Shown here: positions 53,731 to 62,699 of the stretch, piece by piece
Numbering within the stretch: position 1 is the stretch's first letter
Layout of the letters: the number at the start of each line of letters is the position of its first letter
DNA from: Bradyrhizobium sp. WBOS07
Lineage (GTDB): Bacteria; Pseudomonadota; Alphaproteobacteria; Rhizobiales; Xanthobacteraceae
Direction: 5' to 3'
Length of the DNA: 64,000 nucleotides
Assembly (NCBI RefSeq): GCF_024585165.1
Contig: NZ_CP029008.1
Span: forward strand, 2,976,001-3,040,000
Program-made: the position numbers and the translations under genes
Notes under the pieces: generated by a model
The model's input: only the letters and a program-made list of their open reading frames with translations
Databases searched by the model: none
What the model was told of the DNA's origin: nothing

Positions 53731-54993
53731 ATGACAATGGCGTCCGACCCGAAAACCCTCTCGCAATCCGGCCTTCTCTCTGCCGAGGCCAACCAGGCCG
53801 CCGCGCTCGCCGCCTATGGCGGCGTCCTGACCGTCGATCTCGACGCCATCATCGCCAATTGGCGCAAGCTCGAGAAGACGGCGGTGCCGGCCGAATGCTC
53901 GGCGGTGATCAAGGCCGATGCCTATGGCTGCGGCGCCGCCGAGGTCGCGCGTGCGCTGAGCAAGGCCGGCTGCAAGACCTTCTTCGTCGCCACCATCGAG
54001 GAAGCGCGCAAGGTGCGCGCCGCCGTTCCCGAGCCCACCATCTACGTGCTTGGCGGCTATTTCCAGAACACCGGCGAGCACTACGCCAAGATCAATTGCC
54101 GCCCGGTGATCGGCGACCTCAACGAGCTCGCCGAATGGGACGTGTTCTGCCGCCGCACCGGCTGGAACGGAGGGGCTGCGATCCACATCGACACCGGCAT
54201 GAACCGGCTCGGCCTGACGTTGACCGAAGCGCAGGCCATCATTCCCCGCATCAACGCCGGCGATCACGGCATCACGCTGGTGATGAGCCATCTGGTTTCG
54301 GCCGAGCAGCTCAACAGCCCGGTGAACGCCCGGCAGCTCGCCGCCTTCCGCAGCATCGCCAGCGAGTTCGCCGGCGTGCCGGCCGCGCTCGCCAATTCCT
54401 CCGGCATCTTCCTGGGCGCGCCGTTCCAGTTCGACCTGGTGCGGCCGGGCGCTGCGCTCTACGGCGTCAACCCGACGCCGGAGGCCGACAATCCGATGCA
54501 GCAGGTGGTCGACCTCAAGGCGCGCATCGTGCAGACCCGCAGCATCGAGCGCGGCGAGACCGTCGGCTATGGCGGCACCTGGACCGCGCGGCGGCCGACC
54601 AAGCTTGCGATCATCGCAGTCGGCTATGCCGACGGCTATTTCCGCGCGGCCAGCTCCAATGACGGCACCCGCGGCGCCGAGGTCATCGTCGCCGGCAAAC
54701 GCTGCCCGGTGGCGGGGCGCATCTCCATGGACCTCATCGCGATCGACATCACCGATCTGCCGCCGAACGCGGCGCGGCGCGGCCATATGGTGACGCTGCT
54801 CGGCGAGGGCATCACCGTCGACGAGCTCGCGCATCATTTCGGCACGATCGGCTATGAGGTGCTGACCAGCCTCGGCCACCGCTATGCCCGCATCTACAAG
54901 GGCGGCAATGCGGAGGAGCCGCTGGTGAAGCCGGCTGCCGTGAGCGGAGCCGAGCCGCCGCCAATCGAGCAGCCCGCGGCCCCGCCGGGCTAA
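53731..54993 (+). CDS. alr: Alanine racemase
   Basis: 420 residues; ATG at 53731 or 53737. Catalytic Lys61 in AVIKADAYGCGAAEVARAL carries PLP; the catalytic Tyr lies in the barrel/C-terminal domain as in GETVGYGGTW; RISMDLIAIDIT and HRYARIYKG are standard. It makes D-alanine for peptidoglycan. A leading 30-residue extension (TMASDPKTLSQSGLLSAEA) is longer than in E. coli. It ends in a short Pro-rich tail (PPPIEQPAAPPG). A palindromic repeat starts directly after the stop. Confidence 0.95.
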   Translation: MTMASDPKTLSQSGLLSAEANQAAALAAYGGVLTVDLDAIIANWRKLEKTAVPAECSAVIKADAYGCGAAEVARALSKAGCKTFFVATIEEARKVRAAVPEPTIYVLGGYFQNTGEHYAKINCRPVIGDLNELAEWDVFCRRTGWNGGAAIHIDTGMNRLGLTLTEAQAIIPRINAGDHGITLVMSHLVSAEQLNSPVNARQLAAFRSIASEFAGVPAALANSSGIFLGAPFQFDLVRPGAALYGVNPTPEADNPMQQVVDLKARIVQTRSIERGETVGYGGTWTARRPTKLAIIAVGYADGYFRAASSNDGTRGAEVIVAGKRCPVAGRISMDLIAIDITDLPPNAARRGHMVTLLGEGITVDELAHHFGTIGYEVLTSLGHRYARIYKGGNAEEPLVKPAAVSGAEPPPIEQPAAPPG

Positions 54994-54994
54994 G

Positions 54995-55121
54995 TTCTCG
55001 TGCCCCGGACGCAGCGCAGCGCTCCTTCAGCGGTGCGCTGCAGAGCCGGGGCCCATCTCTCTACATTCTAACCGTGTGGCCTTCTGGATCCCGGCTCGCG
55101 CTGCGCGCGTCCGGGACACGG
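54995..55121. repeat. REP/MITE-like palindromic repeat, copy 3
   Basis: Left end TTCTCGTGCCCCGGACGCAG, right end GTCCGGGACACGGA, internal AGAGCCGGGGCCCAT and GGATCCCGGCTCGCG. Same family as the elements at 13599 and 32837. It fills the gap between alr and the convergent small gene. Confidence 0.7.
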
Positions 55122-55126
55122 AACGC

Positions 55127-55348
55127 TTACTTCTTCTTCCTGTTGTCCAGCGCCTCTTTGCAGGTTGCGCTGAGCTGATCGCGCTTGTCGGTGAGGCAGG
55201 CGACGACGCGGCCGCCACCGGGCGCGATGCCGGCGCAGAATTTGTCGTAATCTGCCTTGCACGCGCCGCGCGGGTCGGACGATTGTGCCGACGCGAGCCC
55301 GGAGAGCGCGACAGCTGCGACGATAGCGGCAAAGTTCAACTTGGACAT
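55127..55348 (-). CDS. Small secreted Cys-containing protein
   Basis: 73 residues. Signal peptide MSKLNFAAIVAAVALSGLASA. The mature part, RGACKADYDKFCAGIAPGGGRVVACLTDKRDQLSATC, has four cysteines in the spacing CX7CX12CX11C, which matches the cysteine-rich GLG1-type repeat found in pairs in rhizobial secreted proteins. Ends in a basic tail (NRKKK). Function unknown. Convergent with alr, divergent from exonuclease III. Confidence 0.8.
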   Translation of the reverse strand: MSKLNFAAIVAAVALSGLASAQSSDPRGACKADYDKFCAGIAPGGGRVVACLTDKRDQLSATCKEALDNRKKK

Positions 55349-55388
55349 TGTGTCTCCGGGTACGAAAGGCAGGAGCCGGCAGCTCTAC

Positions 55389-56159
55389 ATGAAGATCGCG
55401 ACATTCAACATCAACAACATCAACCGCCGCCTGCCCAATCTGTTGGCATGGCTGCGCGCGGCAAAGCCCGATGTCGTTGCGCTTCAGGAATTGAAGGCAA
55501 GTGATGGCGAATTTCCGGCGGCCGCGATCGAAAAAGCCGGTTATGGCGCGGTGTGGCGCGGACAGAAGACCTGGAATGGCGTCGCCATCCTCGCCCGCAA
55601 GACCGCGCCAATCCTGACCCGCGACCGCTTGCCCGGAAGACCCGGGGATCACGAAGCCCGCTACATCGAGGCCGCCGTGCGCGGCATCATCGTCACCAGC
55701 ATCTATCTGCCCAACGGCAATCCGCAACCGGGACCGAAATTCGACTACAAGCTCGACTGGTTCGCGCGCCTCAAGCGTCACGCCAACACTTTCATCCAGC
55801 AGGATCTGCCCGTCGTGCTCGCCGGCGACTACAACGTCGCGCCCACCGAGATCGACATCTATCCCACGCGCTCATGGGACAAGGATGCGCTGGTCCAGCC
55901 CAAGAGCCGCGCGGCCTATGCCTCGCTGGTGTCGCAGGGCTGGTGCGATGCGATCCGCGAATTGCATCCGGAAAAACGCATCTACACATTCTGGGACTAC
56001 AAGCGGAACCGGTGGCCGCGCGATGCGGGCCTGCGGCTCGATCATCTCCTGCTCAGCCCCGCCCTGGCCTCACGGCTGGCGAAGGCTGGCGTGGACAAGA
56101 AGGTGCGCGGCGAGGAAGGCGCCAGCGACCACGCGCCGGCATGGGTGGTGCTGCGGTAA
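55389..56159 (+). CDS. xth: Exodeoxyribonuclease III
   Basis: 256 residues from the ATG at 55389 (MKIATFNINNINRRLPNLLAWL). Metal-dependent endonuclease/exonuclease/phosphatase fold: Asn in NINNIN, Glu in LQELKA, GDYNVAPTEIDIY, LRLDHLLLSP and the catalytic SDHAPAWV. It repairs abasic sites and removes 3' nucleotides from duplex DNA. Length is normal. Its divergent start from the small secreted gene leaves 40 bp between them. Confidence 0.95.
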   Translation: MKIATFNINNINRRLPNLLAWLRAAKPDVVALQELKASDGEFPAAAIEKAGYGAVWRGQKTWNGVAILARKTAPILTRDRLPGRPGDHEARYIEAAVRGIIVTSIYLPNGNPQPGPKFDYKLDWFARLKRHANTFIQQDLPVVLAGDYNVAPTEIDIYPTRSWDKDALVQPKSRAAYASLVSQGWCDAIRELHPEKRIYTFWDYKRNRWPRDAGLRLDHLLLSPALASRLAKAGVDKKVRGEEGASDHAPAWVVLR

Positions 56160-56285
56160 CGGCCCATGCCCAAAAGATGAAAAACAACCCCATGCACAGT
56201 AGCCGGCCCCAGTCGATTCAATGGGTTAGCGCCCCCGATTTCGGCTCATCATGGGGTCCAACGGCATCATGCCCCGAGACGCGCC

Positions 56286-57062
56286 TCACACCGCGCCTTC
56301 GTCCGGAATATTGAGAAGCTTGCCGCAAGCCTTGCAATGCACGGCGTCGGCATCGTGCCGCTGGAGCCCGCAGGCCGGACACGAAAACCGCACCTTGTTA
56401 GGACTGAGCAGCGCGCGGGCAAGATTGAAGAACAGGGTCACCCCGAAGATCATGATCACGACGGTGATGAGACGACCGACCGTACCCGGCAGGGTGATGT
56501 CTCCGAAGCCGGTCGTCGTAAGCGCCGTGACCGTGAAATACAGCGCATCGGCATAATTGTGGATCTGATCGTTGCGAAACTTCTGGGTCTCGTAAACGAT
56601 CCCGGTCATGACGAAGATGAAAACGGCGAGGTTGGTGACGGCGAAGATGACCTCTTCGTTGCGACGAAAGAACGGAGAATCGATGCGCAGCCGCACCAGC
56701 ATCTGGTAGTCGCGCAGCATCCCCAGCGTTCGCAGGATCCGGAGAAACCCGCCCGCCTCGCCGGCAAGCGGTGCCAGGAAGGATACGATCGCAACCATGT
56801 CGGCCCAGGTCGCGAGCTGACGGAACCTCCGAAACGGATGCCGGCCGACGAGGAGCCGCGCCGAGAAGTCGGCCAGCAGCAGCATGCCGAACACAACGTC
56901 GAGCGTTTCGATGATCTCGCTGGGATGCAGGAACGAGGTGGCAATGATGAACAACACCGTCACGATATCGAACACGAGCAGCGCATAGCGGAAGCGCACG
57001 CCGCTCGGCGTTGCGCCCTCGTACAGGCGGCGGACTTTGCTTCTGAGAGACGAGACGGTCAC
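56286..57062 (-). CDS. Potassium-channel-like protein with zinc ribbon
   Basis: 258 residues from the GTG at 57062; a TTG further upstream at 57116 is possible. Six membrane helices (FRYALLVFDIVTVLFIIATS near the start). Pore region YFTVTALTTTGFGDITLPG has a TTTGFGD filter in place of the classical TVGYGD. The S4-like helix is FLRILRTLGMLRDYQML with several Arg. C-terminal zinc ribbon: CPACG and CKACG, unusual for K+ channels, which in this lineage may carry it often. Selectivity unknown. Confidence 0.85.
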   Translation of the reverse strand: MTVSSLRSKVRRLYEGATPSGVRFRYALLVFDIVTVLFIIATSFLHPSEIIETLDVVFGMLLLADFSARLLVGRHPFRRFRQLATWADMVAIVSFLAPLAGEAGGFLRILRTLGMLRDYQMLVRLRIDSPFFRRNEEVIFAVTNLAVFIFVMTGIVYETQKFRNDQIHNYADALYFTVTALTTTGFGDITLPGTVGRLITVVIMIFGVTLFFNLARALLSPNKVRFSCPACGLQRHDADAVHCKACGKLLNIPDEGAV

Positions 57063-57149
57063 TGCATCATGATCGCGGTTTGCACGGATGATTGCAACCG
57101 GCAGCGGGCGCCGCAAGATCGTACCGCCATCAGGCCGGGATTGCGCCGG

Positions 57150-58976
57150 TCATGCCTGACCAAGTCGTACGATGATGTCGCCAGGCCGCAGCGATCGTTC
57201 GTCCGCCGGCCCGCCGCGCCACAGGCATTCGCCTGCGACCAAAGCCGGCATCGGAAGCGGATGGTCGGCGAAGTTGGCGACGATCTGCAAGGTCTCTCCC
57301 CTCCTCGTCAGCCAGCGCACATCAATCGCGCCCTGACGAGGATCGCCGCCGATCAGCTCGCGCTGCGCCGAAACGAAACCTTGCGCGATGAGCGGCACGA
57401 TCCTCTCGCGTCGGATCGTCAGCAATCGCGTCGTCAAGGCCCGAAAGCCCGCGCAGCCGGGAGAATGATCGATGCTGCTCCAGTCGAGCTTCGAGGCCTG
57501 AAAGGTCCCCTCGTCGCACGGGTCCGGAATCCTGGCGCGCATCTCGGGGGTCGAAAATGCCTTGAAGTGCGAAAACTCCTTGCGCCGCCCTTCCCGCGTC
57601 AACTCGGCAGCTTCTCCGGTCCAGTCTGCGAAGAACAGGAACGGCGTTTCGACGGCGGCTTCCTCACCCATGAACAGCATGGGAATGTGCGGATTGAGCA
57701 GGACCAGCGCCATCGCCTGGCCGAGCTTGTCCGGGTCGACCAATCGTGACAGTCGCTCACCCAGAGCCCGGTTGCCAATCTGGTCATGGTTCTGCGCGAA
57801 GAAGATCGTGGCTTCCGGCGGCAGATGCGCACTTGGCTCGCCGCGTCGCTCGTTGTGAAGGGCGAAGACTTCACCCTGATAGGCAAAACCCTCGGTGAGC
57901 GATCGCGCCAGGTGCTCGAGCGGCTTGTCCGCAAACGCGCGGTAATATCCCTCGTCTTCTCCCGTCAGCAGGACATGAAGCGCATTGTGGAAATCGTCGC
58001 CCCATTGGGCGTCGTAATATTTCGGGCGTCCTGCCACGCGATCGAGCAGGTGCGCCTGATTGGCTTCATTCTCCAGCATCAGATGCACGCGCCGGCCCGG
58101 CAATTCGTGCCTGACGCTCTCGGCAAGCTCAATGAGGAAATGCCGCTCGGAATCGTCCTTCAGGGCGTGGACGGCATCGAAACGCAGCCCGTCGAAGCCG
58201 TAGTCTCGCAACCACATCAAGGCATTCTCGACCAGGAACTCCCGCACGAACGCGCCGTCGCGGCCCTCCAGGTTGACCGCAGGTCCCCAACCGGTGGTGT
58301 GACGCTTGTTGAAGAAATTCTCGGCGTAGCTGTGCAGGTAGTTCAACTGCGGGCCAAAGTGGTTATAGACCACATCGAGATAGACCATGATGTCGAGCGC
58401 GTGGGCGGCCCGCAACAGCCGCTTGAGATCGTGCGGACTGCCGTAGCGGGCATTGGGCGCGTTCAGCAGCACGCCGTCATAGCCCCAATTGTGCCGCCCG
58501 GGGACATCGTTGATCGGCATCAGCTCGACGGCAGTAATGCCGAGATCGCGCAGATAAGGCAGTCGCTTCTCGACCCCCGCATAGGTCCCCTCTTCGCTGA
58601 AGGTGCCGACATGCAGCTCGTAGATGACGGCCTCCGCCCATGGGCGGCCCGGATAAGGGATGGGATCCCGCAGCGCCGCCGTATCGACCACCTTGCTTGC
58701 CGCGCCGACGTCATCCGGCTGGAATAACGAGGCAGGGTCCGGGACGATCAGATCCTCGTTGATCCTGAACTGGTAGCGCGTGCCGGCATGGGCGGTCGGG
58801 CTGAGCATCTGATACCAGCCGTCGTCATCGCGCGACATCCGCCGCGGCGGCCGGCCGGTCTCCAGCAACTCCACCGATCGGGCGGTCGGCGCCCAGAGGT
58901 TGAAGCTGACCCCATCATCGACGATTTGAGCGCCGTGGCGCCGGGCCTGTCCGGCTATTCCCAATGTCTGAACCAA
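57150..58976 (-). CDS. treZ: Maltooligosyltrehalose trehalohydrolase
   Basis: 608 residues from a TTG at 58976 with AAAGGCGG upstream. GH13 enzyme that releases trehalose from maltooligosyltrehalose. N-terminal beta domain (VSFNLWAPTARSVELL), barrel with VYLDVVYNHFGPQ (region I), DGLRFDAVHALKD (region II, catalytic Asp), LMLENEANQAHLL (region III, catalytic Glu), and FAQNHDQIGNRALGERL (region IV). A C-terminal beta domain with LPMPALVAGECLW follows. It is divergent from the small DUF3606 gene and glgX. The partner treY (synthase) is not in the window. Confidence 0.93.
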   Translation of the reverse strand: MVQTLGIAGQARRHGAQIVDDGVSFNLWAPTARSVELLETGRPPRRMSRDDDGWYQMLSPTAHAGTRYQFRINEDLIVPDPASLFQPDDVGAASKVVDTAALRDPIPYPGRPWAEAVIYELHVGTFSEEGTYAGVEKRLPYLRDLGITAVELMPINDVPGRHNWGYDGVLLNAPNARYGSPHDLKRLLRAAHALDIMVYLDVVYNHFGPQLNYLHSYAENFFNKRHTTGWGPAVNLEGRDGAFVREFLVENALMWLRDYGFDGLRFDAVHALKDDSERHFLIELAESVRHELPGRRVHLMLENEANQAHLLDRVAGRPKYYDAQWGDDFHNALHVLLTGEDEGYYRAFADKPLEHLARSLTEGFAYQGEVFALHNERRGEPSAHLPPEATIFFAQNHDQIGNRALGERLSRLVDPDKLGQAMALVLLNPHIPMLFMGEEAAVETPFLFFADWTGEAAELTREGRRKEFSHFKAFSTPEMRARIPDPCDEGTFQASKLDWSSIDHSPGCAGFRALTTRLLTIRRERIVPLIAQGFVSAQRELIGGDPRQGAIDVRWLTRRGETLQIVANFADHPLPMPALVAGECLWRGGPADERSLRPGDIIVRLGQA

Positions 58977-59227
58977 TCTGTCCGCCTTTCGCGCTCACAT
59001 GATCGCAGGCATGCATTGGCGAAATGCGGTTCGAGCGAGACGTTCCGGTCGCTTCAAGGATGCCCGCGAATGAAAAGCAGGCGTGCACTCTTTCGTTCCT
59101 CGCCATGGACGTGAGCCCGCCATGAGGCGGCCTTGCCTCTCGATCCCTCGGTCAGCGCGCCGCTCGCCGGGCAACTGGAACGGAATCATCGGGTAACGGT
59201 TACGATCACACACAGGAGTTGCCCGCC

Positions 59228-59509
59228 ATGCGCCGCCCGACATCAAAGCCGATCCGCAACAAGCTTGATCTGACCGACCGCGCACAGATGCGCCTCGTGC
59301 GAAAACGGTTGGGCCTGTCCGATGCCGAGTTGACCGCGATCGTCGGGCGGATCGGCAATTCAATCACAGCGATCAGCAAGGAGGCCGCCCAGCAGCGCGC
59401 CAGCGTCCTGCCCAAGCCTGCCGACGTGCCGCCGGCGGCCGTGATCGCCTCGGCAACGGCTGCCGAACAGGCGGCGACTGAACTACCAGCAACAACGCCG
59501 ACGTCCTGA
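59228..59509 (+). CDS. DUF3606-like small protein
   Basis: 93 residues from the ATG at 59228, with AGGAG upstream. NKLDLTDRAQMRLVRKRLGLSDAELTAIVGRIGNSITAISKEAAQQ matches the DUF3606 pattern of a short helical protein, found in pairs or singly in alphaproteobacteria. The C-terminal half is Ala/Pro/Thr-rich and likely disordered. Role unknown. It lies 24 bp upstream of glgX and probably shares its transcript. The 251-bp gap to treZ holds divergent promoters and nothing else I can name. Confidence 0.78.
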   Translation: MRRPTSKPIRNKLDLTDRAQMRLVRKRLGLSDAELTAIVGRIGNSITAISKEAAQQRASVLPKPADVPPAAVIASATAAEQAATELPATTPTS

Positions 59510-59533
59510 CCGGATCGTCATCGGGGGGCAGAC

Positions 59534-61771
59534 ATGGACCAAAAAACGCAATCAGACGACGCCCTGACGCGGGCGGCGTCGAGCCTGCGCCGATCGCGGG
59601 TCACCGAGGGCAAACCGTTTCCGCTCGGCGCCACCTGGGACGGCCTCGGCGTCAACTTCGCGCTGTTCTCGGCCCATGCCACCAAGGTCGAGCTCTGCCT
59701 GTTCGACGACGACGGTGAAACCGAGCTGGAGCGGGTCGAGCTTCCCGAATACACCGACGAAGTCTGGCACGGCTATTTGCCCTCGGCCCGTCCCGGTACC
59801 GTGTACGGCTATCGCGTCCACGGGCCGTACGAGCCTGATGCCGGCCACCGCTTCAATCCCAACAAGCTCCTGCTCGATCCCTACGCCAAGCAACTGATCG
59901 GACAATTGCGCTGGGGACCCGAACTGTTCGGCTACCAGCTCGACCACGCCGACAAGGACCTCTCGTTCGACGAGCGCGACAGCGCGCCCTTGATGCAGAA
60001 GTGCCGCGTCATCGACCCCGCCTTCACCTGGGGCGCGGCGCGCAAGCCCGAAGTGCCCTGGGAGCGGACGATCGTCTACGAGATGCACGTCAAGGGCTTC
60101 ACGCAGCGGCATCCGCTGGTGCCAGAAGCAGACCGCGGCACGTTCTCAGGGCTCGCGCATGGGGAAATCCCCGCTTATCTGCGCTCGCTCGGGATCACCA
60201 GCGCGGAGCTGCTGCCGATCCACGCCTTCGTCGACGACAGCTACCTGGTCGACAAGGGCCTGCGCAATTACTGGGGCTACAATTCCATCGCCTTCTTCGC
60301 GCCGGAGCCGCGGTACCTGAAGACGCCGTTCGCCAACGAGTTCAAGGAAATGGTCAACCAGTTCCACGCCCATGGCATCGAGATCATCCTGGACGTCGTC
60401 TACAATCACACCGCGGAAGGCAACGAACTCGGTCCGACGCTGTCGTTCAAGGGCATCGACAACGCCAGCTATTACCGCCTGCTGCCGGACCAGAAGCGCT
60501 ACTACATCAACGATACCGGGACCGGCAACACGGTGAATCTGTCGCATCCGCGCGTGCTTCAGCTGGTTGCGGATTCCTTGCGCTATTGGGCAAATGAGAT
60601 GCGGGTCGACGGCTTCCGCTTCGACCTCGCCACCATTCTGGCGCGCGAGCCCTATGGCTTCGACGAAGGCGGCGGCTTCCTCGACGCCTGCCGCCAGGAT
60701 CCGGTGCTCTCCAGCGTCAAGCTGATCGCGGAGCCATGGGACATCGGCCCGGGCGGTTATCAGGTCGGCCAATTCCCGCCGGGATGGGCCGAGTGGAACG
60801 ACAAGTTCAGGGACACCGTGCGCGCCTTCTGGAAGGGCGACGAGGGATCGATCGCGGACTTCGCCAAGCGCGTGTCGGGATCCGGCGATCTCTTCAACAA
60901 GCGCGGCCGCCGGCCCTGGGCCAGCGTCAACTTCGTCACGGCCCATGACGGCTTCAACCTCAACGATCTCGTCTCGTACAACGACAAGCACAACGAGGCG
61001 AATGGCGAGGACAATCGCGACGGTCACAGCAACAATCATTCCTGGAATTGCGGCGCCGAGGGGCCGACCGACGATGCCGAGATCATCGCGTTGCGCGAAC
61101 GCCAGAAGCGGAATCTGCTTGCGACCATGCTGCTGTCCCACGGCACGCCGATGCTGCTGGCGGGTGACGAATTCGGGCACACTCAGAACGGCAACAACAA
61201 TGCCTATGCCCAGGACAACGAGACCTCCTGGCTCGACTGGATGGGCATCACGGCAAACGGCCGCAGCCTGCGTGAATTCGCCCGCAAGCTGATCGCGACG
61301 CGTAAGGCCTTCCCGATCCTCTATCGCAGCCGGTTCCTGGTCGGCTCCCACAATGAAGAGCTCGACGTCAAGGACGTGACCTGGCTGTCGCCCTCCGGCG
61401 ACGAGATGACCAGCGAGCAATGGGAGGACGGCAACGCCAAGTGCTTCGGCATGCTGCTCGATGGACGCGCCCAGGAGACGGGCGTCAAGCGCCGCGGCTC
61501 GGACGCGACCATGCTTCTGGTCTACAACGCTCACTACGACGTCGTGAACTTCACACTTCCGCCGGTCACCGACGGAAGCCGCTGGCTGGGGTTGATCGAC
61601 ACCAACCAGCCCGAGGCCCAGATGCCTGCGTTCGAGTTCGGCCACGCTTACGCCGTGACGGGACGGTCGCTCGTCGTCTTCGGCCTCGCCACCGAGAGCG
61701 CGGCAACGCGGCGCCTGCGGCAAGGTCTCGGGGCCCTGCTCGACGTCGTGGAAGCGCCGCTGCCCGGCTAA
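59534..61771 (+). CDS. glgX: Glycogen debranching enzyme GlgX/TreX
   Basis: 745 residues. CBM48-like N-terminus (GKPFPLGATWDGLGVNFALFSAHATKVELCLFD) and GH13 barrel: EIILDVVYNHTAEG, DGFRFDLATILAR (catalytic Asp), LIAEPWDIGPGGY (catalytic Glu), and VNFVTAHDGFNLNDLVSYN. It hydrolyses alpha-1,6 branches of glycogen or limit dextrin, supplying chains for TreY/TreZ. The divergent treZ gene favours a TreX role. The stop TAA starts a repeated palindromic element. Length is usual for the family. Confidence 0.95.
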   Translation: MDQKTQSDDALTRAASSLRRSRVTEGKPFPLGATWDGLGVNFALFSAHATKVELCLFDDDGETELERVELPEYTDEVWHGYLPSARPGTVYGYRVHGPYEPDAGHRFNPNKLLLDPYAKQLIGQLRWGPELFGYQLDHADKDLSFDERDSAPLMQKCRVIDPAFTWGAARKPEVPWERTIVYEMHVKGFTQRHPLVPEADRGTFSGLAHGEIPAYLRSLGITSAELLPIHAFVDDSYLVDKGLRNYWGYNSIAFFAPEPRYLKTPFANEFKEMVNQFHAHGIEIILDVVYNHTAEGNELGPTLSFKGIDNASYYRLLPDQKRYYINDTGTGNTVNLSHPRVLQLVADSLRYWANEMRVDGFRFDLATILAREPYGFDEGGGFLDACRQDPVLSSVKLIAEPWDIGPGGYQVGQFPPGWAEWNDKFRDTVRAFWKGDEGSIADFAKRVSGSGDLFNKRGRRPWASVNFVTAHDGFNLNDLVSYNDKHNEANGEDNRDGHSNNHSWNCGAEGPTDDAEIIALRERQKRNLLATMLLSHGTPMLLAGDEFGHTQNGNNNAYAQDNETSWLDWMGITANGRSLREFARKLIATRKAFPILYRSRFLVGSHNEELDVKDVTWLSPSGDEMTSEQWEDGNAKCFGMLLDGRAQETGVKRRGSDATMLLVYNAHYDVVNFTLPPVTDGSRWLGLIDTNQPEAQMPAFEFGHAYAVTGRSLVVFGLATESAATRRLRQGLGALLDVVEAPLPG

Positions 61772-61875
61772 AGCATGATCCGGAAAAGTGCGCAGCGGTC
61801 TTCCGAAAAGATCATGCTTAAACAACAACCTGAAGCGCGCTGACGATCCATCCTGATCGCATCGCGCTTTAGGGT
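61771..61875. repeat. Rhizobial palindromic intergenic element
   Basis: AAGCATGAT (61771-61779) with ATCATGCTT (61811-61819) and inner CGGAA/TTCCG form one hairpin, starting on the last base of the glgX stop. A second unit GAAGCGCGCTGACGATCC and ATCGCATCGCGCTTT (61833-61871) follows. I recall similar elements downstream of many rhizobial genes; it may also act as a terminator. Confidence 0.65.
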
Positions 61876-61963
61876 TCCGCCTGCCGGAGCACACCAAGCC
61901 GCGCCCGGCATCGCGCCCGCCGGCCCGTCCGGCTAGACTGCTCCGATTCCCGGAGCGCTCCCC

Positions 61964-62689
61964 TTGGCCTTTCTCTTCGTCCTCGCCGTCGGGCTCGTCG
62001 CCGGCACCATCTCGGGCATCGTCGGCACCGGCTCGTCGATCATGCTGATGCCGGTGCTGGTCTATGCCTATGGGCCGAAGGAGGCCGTGCCGATCATGGC
62101 GGTGGCGTCCGTGATGGCGAACTTCTCGCGCATCCTGGCCTGGTGGCGCGAGGTCGATTGGCGGGCCTGCGCGGCCTATTCGGTCACGGGCATTCCGGCC
62201 GCGGCGCTCGGCGCGCGGACGCTGCTGGCGCTGCCCTCGCACGCCGTCGATCTCGCCATCGGCGTGTTCCTGATCGCGATGGTGCCGGTGCGGCACTTTC
62301 TGGCGCGGCACGACCTCAAGGCCAATCTCTGGCATCTGGCGCTCGGCGGCGCGATCATCGGCTATCTCACCGGCATCGTGGTCTCGACCGGCCCGCTCAG
62401 CGTGCCGCTGTTCCTGTTCTATGGCCTGTCCAAAGGCGCCTTCCTCGCCACCGAAGCCGCTGCCTCGCTCGGCCTCTATTTCGCGAAGTCGGTGACCTTC
62501 GAACGTTTCGGCGCGCTGACCGGCGAGGTCTTCATGAAGGGCCTGATCGCGGGCGCCTCGCTGATGTCGGGCGCCTTTCTCGCCAAGCGCTTCGTGCTGC
62601 ACCTAAAGCCGGACATGTTCCGCCTGCTGATGGACGCGATCATGATCGCGGCCGGGCTCTCCATGCTGTGGAACGCGACGCAGACCTAG
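61964..62689 (+). CDS. TSUP (TauE/SafE) family permease
   Basis: 241 residues from a TTG at 61964. Eight predicted helices with the two repeated TauE motifs: VGLVAGTISGIVGTGSSIMLMPVLVYAYG near the N-terminus and GGAIIGYLTGIVVSTGPLSVPLFLFYGL near the middle. Family members export sulfite or other sulfonate-related anions, or sulfoacetate, across the inner membrane. No sulfur-metabolism genes lie nearby, so the substrate is open. Confidence 0.87.
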   Translation: MAFLFVLAVGLVAGTISGIVGTGSSIMLMPVLVYAYGPKEAVPIMAVASVMANFSRILAWWREVDWRACAAYSVTGIPAAALGARTLLALPSHAVDLAIGVFLIAMVPVRHFLARHDLKANLWHLALGGAIIGYLTGIVVSTGPLSVPLFLFYGLSKGAFLATEAAASLGLYFAKSVTFERFGALTGEVFMKGLIAGASLMSGAFLAKRFVLHLKPDMFRLLMDAIMIAAGLSMLWNATQT

Positions 62690-62699
62690 CCAGCTGCGC

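Noticed and set aside
60146..62602. An 818-codon minus-strand frame opposite glgX and the TSUP gene
   Set aside because: Crosses two real genes and the gap between them, with no domain motif and no signal or ribosome binding site.
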